Shown: piece after piece, positions 14,527-22,083 of the stretch
How positions within the stretch are numbered: position 1 is the first letter of the stretch
Layout of the letters: every line of letters begins with the position of its first letter
Assembly (NCBI GenBank): GCA_019694855.1
Contig: JAIBBD010000009.1
Coordinates: 1-51,805, forward strand
Length of the DNA stretch: 51,805 nt
Origin: Dehalococcoidia bacterium
GTDB taxonomy: Bacteria > Chloroflexota > Dehalococcoidia > UBA2979
Direction of reading: 5' to 3'
The notes under the pieces: model-generated
Databases searched by the model: none
Seen by the model: only the letters and a program-made list of their open reading frames with translations
Told to the model about the DNA's origin: nothing
Program-made: the position numbers and the translations under genes

Positions 14527-17091
14527 GTGGCCAAGATCACCATCAATGGCACGGAAGTCGAGGCGGAGGCCGGACGCCGGCTGGTCGAGGTGATCAAGGA
14601 GCAGGGGATCCGGATCACGAACCTCTGCTACATCGACGGCCTCGAACCGTATGCCGGCTGCCGCACCTGCCTCGTCGACATCGAGGGCGGGCGCCCGACG
14701 AGCATCCAGCTCTCCTGCACCGCGCAGGTCGCCGAGGGCATGGTGGTGCGCACCGACACTCCCGAGGTGAAGCGCGCGCGCCAGGGCGTGATGTCGCTGA
14801 TCATGGCGAACCACCCCGACCGCTGCCTCACCTGTCACCGCCGCGTGCACTGCCAGCCCGGCGAGATCTGCCTGCGCGACGATGTCGTGACTCACCGCTG
14901 CCTGACGTGCTCAAAGAACTACCGCTGCGAGCTCCAGACCTCGACTGAGATGATCGACATGGGCGAGTACGAGGAGCCCTGGGTCGGCGAGGTGCGCTCG
15001 TACTACGAGACCCCGCCCCCCGAACCCGACCGCGCGAACCCCTACCTCGAGTTCGACCCGCAGATGTGCATCATCTGCACGCGCTGCGTGCGCGCCTGCG
15101 CGGACATCCGGCACACGGGCGCGATCACGCTGTCGGGCAAGGGTTCGTCGACCGCGATCGCGTTCGGCACCGGCGGCCCCGTACATGAGTCGAACTGCGA
15201 CTTCTGCGGCGCCTGCATCGATGTCTGCCCCACGGCGACCCTCATGGAGAAGCCGAACAAGTGGGTGGGGCTCGCCGAGGAGTGGACCAACTCAACCTGC
15301 AACTCGTGCTCCGTCGGCTGCACGATCTCGTACGGCGTCGCCAATGACCGCCCGGTGATCGTGCGACCCGACCGGCTGAACCAGTTCAGCCGCGACCAGA
15401 TTTGCGTACGGGGCCGCTTCCACTACGACGCCGTCGCGGAGAACCAGCGCCTCAGCCGGTCGCTGGCGCGGCGTGGCGAACGGCTGCTGCCGGTGCCCGC
15501 TGACGAGGCGCTGGCGGAGGCCGCGCGGCTCCTCGATGGCGTACGACGCGAGCACGGCGGCGGAGCGATCGCGGTGCTCGGCTCCCCGCTCGCGACGAAC
15601 GAGGAGGCATACCTCCTCGCGCGCATCGCGCGGGACGTCCTCCAGACCCCGCACATCGACTTCTCGCACGGCTCGATCCACCGCGCGGTGCAGGGCGCGA
15701 TTCACGATGCCCTCGGCGTCGACCGGCTGCCTTCGGACCTCACGAGCGTCGAGACGGCGGAGACGATCGTCGTGCTCGCGAGCGACCTCGAGGAGTCGCA
15801 CAACGTCGCGGCCCTCCGCATCAAGGACGCGGTCGTGAAGCGCGGTGCGCGCCTCGTGGTCGTGAGCCCGCGGTGGGGCGAGCTGGTGCCATTCGCCGCG
15901 GCCTGGCTGCAGCCGTCGCCCGGCTTCGAAGCGGCGGCGGTGCAGGCGCTGGTGCGCGCGATCGCTTCGGACGCCTCGCAGCTCGGCGAGCCGGTCGTAC
16001 CGCGCGGCGTGACCGCCTCGTCGCTCGAGAGCGCGGTCGAGGTCGTGCGCGCCGCCGCTGCGAGCGACAAGGGCTTCGCGGTCGTCTACGCGCCGAACCC
16101 GGTGGACGCCGCGGCGGCCGGTGACCAGGCGCGCGCGTGCGCGAACCTCGCGATCGCGGCGCGCGGCCAGGCTGCGGCTTCGTCTCTGCACTACCTGCCG
16201 ACGGACGCGAACGTCCTCGGCATCTCCGACATGGGCGTCGGGCCCGCCGCCAACGGGATGGCGTTCTCGCAGATCATCGAGGCGGCGCGCGACGGCCGCA
16301 TCAAGGCGCTGCTCATCCACGACGACAACCCGCTGTTGAACGGCGCCGGGAGCGACGACATCCGCGCGGCCCTCGAGGCGGCGCAGCTCGTCGTAATCGA
16401 TTCGGTGCGCTCGACGACCGCCGAGCTGGCGGAGGTGGTACTGGCCGAGCTGCCGTTCTTCGCGAAGGACGGCACGATCACCAACGCGGACCGGCGCATC
16501 AACCGCCAGCGGCCCGCCGGCGTGCCGCGTCGCGAGGAGCGCGACGGCGTCGCGCTGCTGACCGCGCTGGCGAACGAGCTCGGCGGGAACTTCGCGTATG
16601 CCGACGCCGCGGCGGTGACGGCCGAGGCCGCCTCGAAGGTCGCGGGCTATCTGCCATACGAGCAGGTCCGCTCGGGCCGATCGCGGGCCGTGGGCGCCGA
16701 GGCCACCACCCAGCCGCGGTTGCAGGCCATCGGCGCGCCGGCGGCGCCCGAGGGCGACGGGCTGCGGCTCGTCGTCGCGCGGTCGCTGTACACGACGTGG
16801 GAGGGCGCCTCGATGCGCTCCGAGGAAGCCGACAAGATGCACCGCGAGGAAGTGGCGACGCTCAACCCTCGCGACGCGGAGGCGGCGGGCGTGCGCTCGG
16901 GCGACGCGGTCGTGCTCACGGACGGCACCCACGAGGTAAGCGTCAGCGTACGGCTCGATGACGGCGTGGCGCCGGGGACGGTGTATGTGCCGCACTACTA
17001 CGACGGCGGCGCGGTGATGTCGTTGCTCCCGCTCGAGGGCACGGCGGCGGCCTCGGTCACGGTTGCCGTGCGGGCGTTGCAGCTGGCGTAG
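14527..17091 (+). CDS. NuoG-like iron-sulfur/molybdopterin-fold protein
   Basis: An 854-residue protein of the NuoG/formate dehydrogenase superfamily. Domains: [2Fe-2S] ferredoxin (C34, C45, C48, C64); His-Cys cluster H96, C100, C103, C109; a second CLTC-x5-C copy (C125, C128, C134) preceded by C115 and H123; two [4Fe-4S] motifs (C181/184/187/191, C224/227/230/234); the molybdopterin-type cluster C258/261/265/293; then the large molybdopterin-fold body and a C-terminal beta-barrel domain. At the place where formate dehydrogenases carry Cys or Sec there is Ile384 (SHGSIH), so no molybdenum ligand is seen. It probably conducts electrons, not formate chemistry. GTG start. Confidence 0.87.
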   Translation: MAKITINGTEVEAEAGRRLVEVIKEQGIRITNLCYIDGLEPYAGCRTCLVDIEGGRPTSIQLSCTAQVAEGMVVRTDTPEVKRARQGVMSLIMANHPDRCLTCHRRVHCQPGEICLRDDVVTHRCLTCSKNYRCELQTSTEMIDMGEYEEPWVGEVRSYYETPPPEPDRANPYLEFDPQMCIICTRCVRACADIRHTGAITLSGKGSSTAIAFGTGGPVHESNCDFCGACIDVCPTATLMEKPNKWVGLAEEWTNSTCNSCSVGCTISYGVANDRPVIVRPDRLNQFSRDQICVRGRFHYDAVAENQRLSRSLARRGERLLPVPADEALAEAARLLDGVRREHGGGAIAVLGSPLATNEEAYLLARIARDVLQTPHIDFSHGSIHRAVQGAIHDALGVDRLPSDLTSVETAETIVVLASDLEESHNVAALRIKDAVVKRGARLVVVSPRWGELVPFAAAWLQPSPGFEAAAVQALVRAIASDASQLGEPVVPRGVTASSLESAVEVVRAAAASDKGFAVVYAPNPVDAAAAGDQARACANLAIAARGQAAASSLHYLPTDANVLGISDMGVGPAANGMAFSQIIEAARDGRIKALLIHDDNPLLNGAGSDDIRAALEAAQLVVIDSVRSTTAELAEVVLAELPFFAKDGTITNADRRINRQRPAGVPRREERDGVALLTALANELGGNFAYADAAAVTAEAASKVAGYLPYEQVRSGRSRAVGAEATTQPRLQAIGAPAAPEGDGLRLVVARSLYTTWEGASMRSEEADKMHREEVATLNPRDAEAAGVRSGDAVVLTDGTHEVSVSVRLDDGVAPGTVYVPHYYDGGAVMSLLPLEGTAAASVTVAVRALQLA

Positions 17092-17499
17092 TCAGGCCTC
17101 GGCCGCCGGCGTGAGCTGGGTGCGCCAGACCGCCTGCCAGCGGCCGCCCTCGTGGGTGAGGACGAAGATCTCGCGGCCGCGCTCGGTGGTGTAGGTGCCG
17201 CTCATCTCGTAGGTGATCGCGAAGTCGTAGGTCGCAACGGCGGTGTCGCCGAACACCTCGACGGCCGGGTGGAGCTCCTCGAAGTGGAGGACGCGCGCCT
17301 CAAGCGCGAACTCGCGGTAGCTCTCGATGCAGGCCTCACGGCCACGTACGGGTTCGGCGGGCGGCGGGGGCGCGACGACGATGGCGGGGTGCAAGAGCGC
17401 CTCGAGGTCTTCGGTGCGGCGCAGCACCCAGGCCTGGTTAATGCGGCGCACGACGTCCCACGCCTCGTCCTGCTGCGGTGAGAGCGGCGTCGTGGTCAT
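17092..17499 (-). CDS. SnoaL/NTF2-like domain protein
   Basis: A 135-residue single-domain protein of the NTF2-like superfamily (SnoaL/DUF4440 type). Marks: an N-terminal helix leading to ...LEALLHPAIVV, the REACIESYREFA helix, then strands ending VLTHEGGRWQAVWRTQL. Such folds bind small hydrophobic ligands or serve as isomerases; no catalytic set can be named. TATAGT sits 7 nt before the ATG on its strand with no ribosome site. The stop abuts the NuoG-like stop. Confidence 0.85.
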   Translation of the reverse strand: MTTTPLSPQQDEAWDVVRRINQAWVLRRTEDLEALLHPAIVVAPPPPAEPVRGREACIESYREFALEARVLHFEELHPAVEVFGDTAVATYDFAITYEMSGTYTTERGREIFVLTHEGGRWQAVWRTQLTPAAEA

Positions 17500-17548
17500 G
17501 AAGGCCACTATAGCGAGGCCCGCCGCCACCGGTGCTAGCATGAAAAGC
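17500..17548. promoter_or_regulatory. Divergent leaderless promoter pair
   Basis: The 49-base gap carries TATAGT on the minus strand (complement of 17507-17512) 7 nt before the ATG at 17499, and TAGCAT on the plus strand (17536-17541) 7 nt before the ATG at 17549. Neither gene has a Shine-Dalgarno sequence. Confidence 0.55.
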
Positions 17549-17917
17549 ATGGCCTCGATGCCCGCGGCATCCTCGGAGCTCGTGCCCTTCGCGCTCACCC
17601 TCGACGACGAGGCGGCGGAGCGCTGGGCGGCGGCCCTCGAACGCGAGGGGATCGAGGCGGAGCTGCGCATCGAGGACGGACGCGCGCTGAACAGCGGCTC
17701 CTCCGTGTTTCCGACTGGCCCTATCTTCGCGACGGCGCTCTACGTCCCCGCCTCGCAGCGCGAGCGCGCGGCGGCGGTGCTGATCGACCTCGGCTGGGAC
17801 GGACGGCAACTGGGCGCAGGGCACCGACGCGGTCTCGGCGACCGTCGCACAGCCCTCATGGGTGCGGTGCTAATGGCGCTGCTGGTGGCCGCAATCGCCC
17901 TGCTCCGGGGCCGCTGA
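17549..17917 (+). CDS. DUF2007-like small protein with C-terminal membrane span
   Basis: A 122-residue protein. The soluble part (about 11-85) has the ferredoxin-like alternation of the DUF2007 signal-transducing group: LTLDDEAAERWAAALEREGIEAEL, then a strand to ALYVPASQRERAAAVL. A C-terminal hydrophobic segment (about 101-119) ends in RGR, so it is tail-anchored. An in-frame ATG at 17540 is possible; 17549 is chosen for its position 7 nt after TAGCAT. Its stop overlaps the next start by one base. Confidence 0.65.
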   Translation: MASMPAASSELVPFALTLDDEAAERWAAALEREGIEAELRIEDGRALNSGSSVFPTGPIFATALYVPASQRERAAAVLIDLGWDGRQLGAGHRRGLGDRRTALMGAVLMALLVAAIALLRGR

Positions 17918-18561
17918 TGGAACTGCGACTGTTCCCGCTGCGGACGGTGCTCTTCCCGGGGATGAAGCTGCCGCTGCAGGTCTTCGAGCCGCGCTACCGC
18001 CAGCTGGTGGCCGAATGCATGGAGTATGCGGAGCCGTTCGGGGTGGCGCTCATCCGCGAAGGCGTCGAGGTCGGGGGGCCGGCCGTGCCACACACGATCG
18101 GCACGACAGCCCGCATCGAGTCCGTCACCCCGGATGCAGAGGGCCGGCTGCAGATCGAGACGCTCGGCCGCCGGCGGTTCCGCATCCTGGAACTGCACAC
18201 GGACCGGCCGTACCTGTGGGCAGACGTCGAGTATCCCCTCGACGAGGGCGGCGGGACGCCGGACGACCTCATCCGGCAGGCCCGCGAGGGACTGCGCGCC
18301 ATCAGCCGCCTGCGCGCCACCGCCGCGGGCGAGTATGAACGCGAGCCGCGCGTGCCGGAGCGCCCGGGCGCCCTCGCCGACGCGATCGGGGCGCTGGGAG
18401 CGGCGAGCCCCGCCGAGCTGCAACAGGTCCTTGAAGCCCTCGATGTCCGCCGCCGCCTGGAGTTCGCGCTGCCGTTGCTCGAGCAGCGGCTGAAGGCGGT
18501 GCACCGGGAGGCGGCTGCAGCAGCGGCAGCGCGATGGGCAGCGCCGGGAAGCACGAACTAG
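17917..18561 (+). CDS. Stand-alone LON substrate-binding domain protein
   Basis: A 214-residue protein that matches only the N-terminal LON domain of Lon protease: LRLFPLRTVLFPGMKLPLQVFEPRYRQLV at the start, then GTTARIE, GRLQIETLGRRRFRI, and a C-terminal helical part. There is no AAA+ or protease domain. Such proteins are widespread and may deliver substrates. The start overlaps the upstream stop (TGATG), so the two are translated together. Confidence 0.88.
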   Translation: MELRLFPLRTVLFPGMKLPLQVFEPRYRQLVAECMEYAEPFGVALIREGVEVGGPAVPHTIGTTARIESVTPDAEGRLQIETLGRRRFRILELHTDRPYLWADVEYPLDEGGGTPDDLIRQAREGLRAISRLRATAAGEYEREPRVPERPGALADAIGALGAASPAELQQVLEALDVRRRLEFALPLLEQRLKAVHREAAAAAAARWAAPGSTN

Positions 18562-18625
18562 GGCGTCGGGCACCCGCACATTGCCGAGTGTGAGATGATT
18601 TGGGTGAGCCGCGCGAGGGCGGAGT

Positions 18626-19339
18626 ATGGAGAGCCACATCCGTGACGGAGAAGAGCCCCATTCCGACATTGCCTCAGGACAACCCGTTCCGTCAGGCGGC
18701 GCGGGTGGTGATCCAGGTCAATCGCAAGGCGTTGGAGATCCTCAGGGACCAGTAGAGCGCGTCTATCGCTGGCCGACACTCGAGGAAATCAGGAATATCC
18801 TCTACGAGCTGGCGGTGGGCCTCACAGACCGAAGCGGTAAGCCGCTTCCCGCGTTCCAGATCGAGAACCAGTCCTACCTCGAGTCCGCGTTGGGCCTGCC
18901 GCATCAGCCGTACTACCGGACGTTCCACAACGCCTTAGCCGCGATGGTTCGGTCAATTGCCGCGAATCATCCCCTTGTGGATGGGAACAAACGCCTGGCA
19001 GTGACGGTGCTGCATTCAACGCTCCTGGTGAACGGCTTCATCTATTTGTGGGACGACGACGACGCTGTGGCGCTCGCACTGCGTTGTGCCACCGGCGAGA
19101 CCGACTTCGGCTGGCTCTCGGAGTTCATCGAGATTTGGGCGGCGCCAGTCGATCTTGGCCCAGTCCGCATGGACGCCGTACCCCTGATGACCCTGATGGA
19201 GCAACAGCGCAGCGTCCTTTCCCCCCTCTGGGCCGACCGGGGCAAGGCCCGACACCTGATGTCAGCGCACGCGCGGGGGCGTGCGGACGAACAACAGGTC
19301 GCTGTGCTCCTCGACGCGGTTCGAGCAGGGGAGATCTAG
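18626..19339 (+). CDS. Fic/Doc family toxin-like protein
   Basis: A protein of up to 237 residues with a Doc-type Fic domain starting near residue 46 (VYRWPTLEEI). Core motif: HPLVDGNKR (115-123), where Leu replaces the usual Phe; the Gly in DGNKR is of the AMP-transferring Fic type rather than the Doc kinase type. The start is unclear: ATG 18626 follows GAGGG at 6 nt but gives a 45-residue extension that overlaps a 37-codon ORF in another frame, and no start codon exists where Doc proteins normally begin. Likely half of a toxin-antitoxin pair. Confidence 0.8.
   Translation: MESHIRDGEEPHSDIASGQPVPSGGAGGDPGQSQGVGDPQGPVERVYRWPTLEEIRNILYELAVGLTDRSGKPLPAFQIENQSYLESALGLPHQPYYRTFHNALAAMVRSIAANHPLVDGNKRLAVTVLHSTLLVNGFIYLWDDDDAVALALRCATGETDFGWLSEFIEIWAAPVDLGPVRMDAVPLMTLMEQQRSVLSPLWADRGKARHLMSAHARGRADEQQVAVLLDAVRAGEI
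18642..18755 (+). CDS. Putative 37-residue antitoxin overlapping the Doc-like gene
   Basis: GTG-started ORF ending in TAG at 18753-18755. The product has a disordered start followed by one predicted helix, NPFRQAARVVIQVNRKALEI, a composition typical of the short helical antitoxins that cap Doc active sites. GGAG lies 10 nt upstream. It ends just where the Doc domain begins in another frame, the usual order for such modules. It is too short for standard gene callers; assignment is inference from position and helix pattern. Confidence 0.55.
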   Translation: MTEKSPIPTLPQDNPFRQAARVVIQVNRKALEILRDQ

Positions 19340-19410
19340 CCGTACGGCGACGGCCGCCACGCTCCAGGCCAGCCCGGATGGACATCGTAGGCCTGTCCCG
19401 CCTGCTCGCC

Positions 19411-19439
19411 TTGCCCGGCGCGGCGGCGCAACATAGGAT
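19411..19439 (+). promoter_or_regulatory. Promoter of tRNA-Ser
   Basis: TTGCCC at 19411-19416 and TAGGAT at 19434-19439, 17-base spacing, about 12 bases before the tRNA 5' end. Confidence 0.65.
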
Positions 19440-19450
19440 CGGTGTCCGCT

Positions 19451-19542
19451 GGAGGGGTCGCATAGTGGCCTAGTGCGGGCGCCTGCTAAGCGCTTACTCG
19501 GGGTTTCCCGGGTCGTGGGTTCGAATCCCACCCCCTCCGCCA
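19451..19542 (+). tRNA. tRNA-Ser(GCU)
   Basis: The acceptor stem GGAGGGG pairs with CCCCTCC (19532-19538). The anticodon GCT at 19485-19487 lies in loop CTGCTAA. A long variable arm (class II) and TTCGAATC T-loop are present. Discriminator G and CCA (19540-19542) are encoded. It reads AGC and AGU codons. miaB begins 18 nt downstream. Confidence 0.95.
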
Positions 19543-19560
19543 GCGTCCGAGGAGTCCTCG

Positions 19561-20856
19561 ATGCCCACGTACCACATCTGGACGCTCGGCTGCCAGATGA
19601 ACGTCGCCGACTCGCTCAAGCTCGCCTCCGGCCTCGACCGGATCGGCTGGAGCGAGAGCCCGGACGAGGGCTCGGCCGACCTCTTCGTCATCAACACCTG
19701 CTCCGTGCGCCAGCACGCTGAGGACCGCGCGTACGGCCGGCTGCACCAGCTGCGGCAGCAGCGGCAACGTGGCGAGCAATTCCAGATCGCGGTCATGGGG
19801 TGCATGGTCGGCCCGAAGACCGACGACCTGCAGCGCCGCTTCCCGTGGGTCGACGTGTGGGCGCGCCCGCAGGAGTACGACCCGATCCTGACTGCCGCCG
19901 GGGTGGCTCGCGACGCCTCGGAAGGTGAGTTCTGGACAGAGACGTACGGGCGGCCGTCCGGCCCGACCGCCTACGTGCCGGTCGTCCATGGCTGCGACAA
20001 ATTCTGCACCTACTGCATCGTGCCGCTCCGTCGCGGCCGCGAACGCTCGCGGCCCGCCGCCGAGGTGCTCGACGAGGTGCGCTACCTCGCCGCGCACGGC
20101 GTGCGCGAGGTCACACTGCTCGGGCAGACGGTCGAGGCGTACGGGCACGACCTGGATGAGGGCGCCGACCTCGCGACGTTGTTCGAGGGGATCGAGGCGA
20201 TCGACGGCATCGTGCGGACGCGGTTCCTCACCTCGTATCCGAAGGACATGACGGACCGCATCATCGATGCCGTCGCGGACCTGCCCAAGGTCTGTGAGCA
20301 CTTCAACATCCCGGTGCAGTCTGGCGACGACGCGATGCTCGAGCGTATGCGCCGCGGCTACACGGTCGCGGAGTACGAGGAGCGCGTCGAGTACATCCGC
20401 AAGCAGATGCCGCACGCCTCGCTGGCGACGGACATCATCGTCGGGTGCCCCGGTGAGACAGATGAGGAGTTCGCGAACACCGTCGCGCTGCTCGAGCGGA
20501 TCGAGTTCGACGTGATCCATGTGGCGGCGTACTCACCCCGGCCGGGCACTTTCGCCTACCGCAAGCAGGTCGACGATGTGCCACGCGAGGTGAAGCGCGA
20601 GCGGCTGCACGTCATCGAGGAGCTGCACGCGCGTTCCTCAAGCGCGATCAACCGGCAGGCCCTCGGCCGCCAGGTGGAAGTGCTCGTGGAGCGCGAGCAG
20701 GACGGCCGCTCGACCGGCCGCACGCGTGGGGGGCAGCTCGTGCACTTCGCGGGGACGGGTCTCGTGGGGCAGCTCGTCGACGTGGCCGTCGACGAGGTCA
20801 CAGCCTGGTCTCTGCACGGCCGGCTGGCGGGCGACCTCACGCTGGCGGTCATCTAG
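19561..20856 (+). CDS. miaB: tRNA-2-methylthio-N6-dimethylallyladenosine synthase
   Basis: A 431-residue radical SAM methylthiotransferase that adds the methylthio group to i6A37 of tRNAs reading UNN codons. N-terminal cluster cysteines C11, C47 and C81; radical SAM motif C145-x3-C149-x2-C152 (CDKFCTYC); then the TIM-barrel body with YPKDM and PVQSGDD, and a C-terminal TRAM domain (GRQVEVLVE...). Length and order are normal. GAGGAG lies 7 nt before the ATG. It may be co-transcribed with the tRNA-Ser just upstream. Confidence 0.95.
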   Translation: MPTYHIWTLGCQMNVADSLKLASGLDRIGWSESPDEGSADLFVINTCSVRQHAEDRAYGRLHQLRQQRQRGEQFQIAVMGCMVGPKTDDLQRRFPWVDVWARPQEYDPILTAAGVARDASEGEFWTETYGRPSGPTAYVPVVHGCDKFCTYCIVPLRRGRERSRPAAEVLDEVRYLAAHGVREVTLLGQTVEAYGHDLDEGADLATLFEGIEAIDGIVRTRFLTSYPKDMTDRIIDAVADLPKVCEHFNIPVQSGDDAMLERMRRGYTVAEYEERVEYIRKQMPHASLATDIIVGCPGETDEEFANTVALLERIEFDVIHVAAYSPRPGTFAYRKQVDDVPREVKRERLHVIEELHARSSSAINRQALGRQVEVLVEREQDGRSTGRTRGGQLVHFAGTGLVGQLVDVAVDEVTAWSLHGRLAGDLTLAVI

Positions 20857-20872
20857 CCGGGGCCTCCACCTC

Positions 20873-21508
20873 GTGACCCCTCCCGTCGTCGCGACCATCG
20901 TCGTCATCTTCGCGATGATCGACGGCTCATTGCAGGTGCTGCTGGTGCATCGGAGCGCCGAGCCGGAGCGCGGACGGTGGGCGCTGCCGGGCGGACGCTG
21001 GGACGGCAGCATGACCCTTGAGGAGGCGGCGGGGCGCAAGCTCGTCGAGGAGACGGGCGCGAGCGACCTCTACCTCGAGCAGCTGTTCACCGCTTCGAAC
21101 CTGGACGCCACGCAGCCGAGCGTCGCGGTCGCCTACTTCGCGCTGGTGGAACAGCGACGCGTCCGGCTGCGCTCCTCGGAGGAGTGGCCGCCGGCATGGC
21201 ACCGGGTGGACGCCCTGCCGGCACTCGCGTTTCGCAACAACGAGGTGATCGCGCAGGCCGTGACGCGGGTGCGGGCGAAGCTGGAGTACACGAACCTCGC
21301 CTACGGGCTGCTCCCGGAGCGCTTTACGCTCCGTCAGCTGCAGACGACGTACGAGGCGATCCTCGGCGAGCGCCTCGACCGGCGGAACTTCCGCAAACGG
21401 ATGCTCTCATCGGGACTGATTGCGCCGACGGGCGAGCTGGAACGGGCCGGCGCGCACCGGCCCGCGTCGTTATACCGCTTCACGAGCCGGGAGCCGGTCT
21501 TCCTCTAG
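20873..21508 (+). CDS. NrtR-like Nudix regulator (degenerate Nudix box)
   Basis: A 211-residue protein with an N-terminal Nudix domain and a C-terminal winged helix (ERFTLRQLQTTYEAILGERLDRRNFRKRML), the build of NrtR, a repressor of NAD biosynthesis that senses ADP-ribose. The Nudix box lacks two catalytic acids: Met where the first Glu should be, and RK instead of RE. This supports a sensor, not a hydrolase. GTG start 16 nt after miaB; no good ribosome site. NAD genes are not in the window, so the target is unknown. Confidence 0.83.
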   Translation: MTPPVVATIVVIFAMIDGSLQVLLVHRSAEPERGRWALPGGRWDGSMTLEEAAGRKLVEETGASDLYLEQLFTASNLDATQPSVAVAYFALVEQRRVRLRSSEEWPPAWHRVDALPALAFRNNEVIAQAVTRVRAKLEYTNLAYGLLPERFTLRQLQTTYEAILGERLDRRNFRKRMLSSGLIAPTGELERAGAHRPASLYRFTSREPVFL

Positions 21509-21509
21509 T

Positions 21510-21995
21510 TCAGCTCGCGACGGCGCGGCCGGACACGCTTGAGGGGAGCGGAGGCGGCGGGCTGTTCAACTCCTCGAGCGTGCCGAGCAAGCGGTGCAGC
21601 TCCTTGAGGTCCTTCTGGCTGAGGCGGGCGAGGATCGCGGAGATGTACTCGGTCACGGTACGCGAGTACTCGCCCACGGCTTCCTCGGCCTGCGGAGTGA
21701 GCTGCAGGCGAAGACGCCGGCGGTCCTGGGGGTCCTCCGTGCGCCAGAGCAGGCCGCGCTCGACGAGCTTGTCGACCTGCTGGCTGGCGGCGGACGGACT
21801 GATGGCGAGGCCATCCGCGAGCGTGCGGAGGTCGATGTCCGGGTGCATGCGCACTCGGAACAGGATCCGCAGCTGCGGGAAGGTGATGCCCTGCTCCTCC
21901 CACATGCGCAGGCGCATGGGGTCGACCAGGCGGGTCGAGCGACCGAAGAGGACGGCCGTTTCCTTGATGAGGGCGCTTGGTTCGTTCTGTTCCAT
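21510..21995 (-). CDS. MarR-family transcriptional regulator
   Basis: A 161-residue winged-helix dimer. ITFPQLRILFRV leads into DLRTLADGLAISPSAASQQVDKLVERGLL (recognition helix) and the wing DPQDRRRLRLQLT. It has a Pro-rich C-terminal tail. It is divergent from the MFS transporter at 22084, with an inverted repeat between them, so it probably represses transporter expression until a toxic compound binds. A TACCAT box lies 8 nt before the ATG, no ribosome site. Confidence 0.92.
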   Translation of the reverse strand: MEQNEPSALIKETAVLFGRSTRLVDPMRLRMWEEQGITFPQLRILFRVRMHPDIDLRTLADGLAISPSAASQQVDKLVERGLLWRTEDPQDRRRLRLQLTPQAEEAVGEYSRTVTEYISAILARLSQKDLKELHRLLGTLEELNSPPPPLPSSVSGRAVAS

Positions 21996-22026
21996 CGCCG
22001 CGCATGGTACCAGCGAACCGCCCGAG

Positions 22027-22073
22027 TTCCTAGCACTCGACCAGATAGTTTAGTATTTCTTCAGTAGCTAAAC
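22027..22073 (+). promoter_or_regulatory. Putative MarR operator and MFS promoter
   Basis: Inverted repeat GTTTAG (22048-22053) and CTAAAC (22068-22073) with a 14-base centre. A TAGTAT -10 (22051-22056) lies inside the left arm, with a weak TTCCTA -35 at 22027. A MarR dimer here would block the promoter. Confidence 0.55.
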
Positions 22074-22083
22074 AGGCGGGACG

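Noticed and set aside
15640-15720. Selenocysteine or catalytic Cys in the NuoG-like protein
   Set aside because: No in-frame TGA, and the aligned position is Ile384.
15292-16995. 567-codon antisense ORF within the NuoG-like gene
   Set aside because: GC-rich codon bias keeps the opposite strand open; composition is Arg/Ala/His without motifs, and the sense gene is certain.
18730-18760. Programmed -1 frameshift joining the 37-codon ORF to the Doc domain
   Set aside because: No X-XXY-YYZ slippery heptamer or downstream stem was seen at the junction; left open only as an unresolved start.
19262-19531. Antisense ORF starting MGFEPTT
   Set aside because: It lies opposite tRNA-Ser, a well-known false ORF type; the same applies to the antisense ORF over tRNA-His at 32972-33487.
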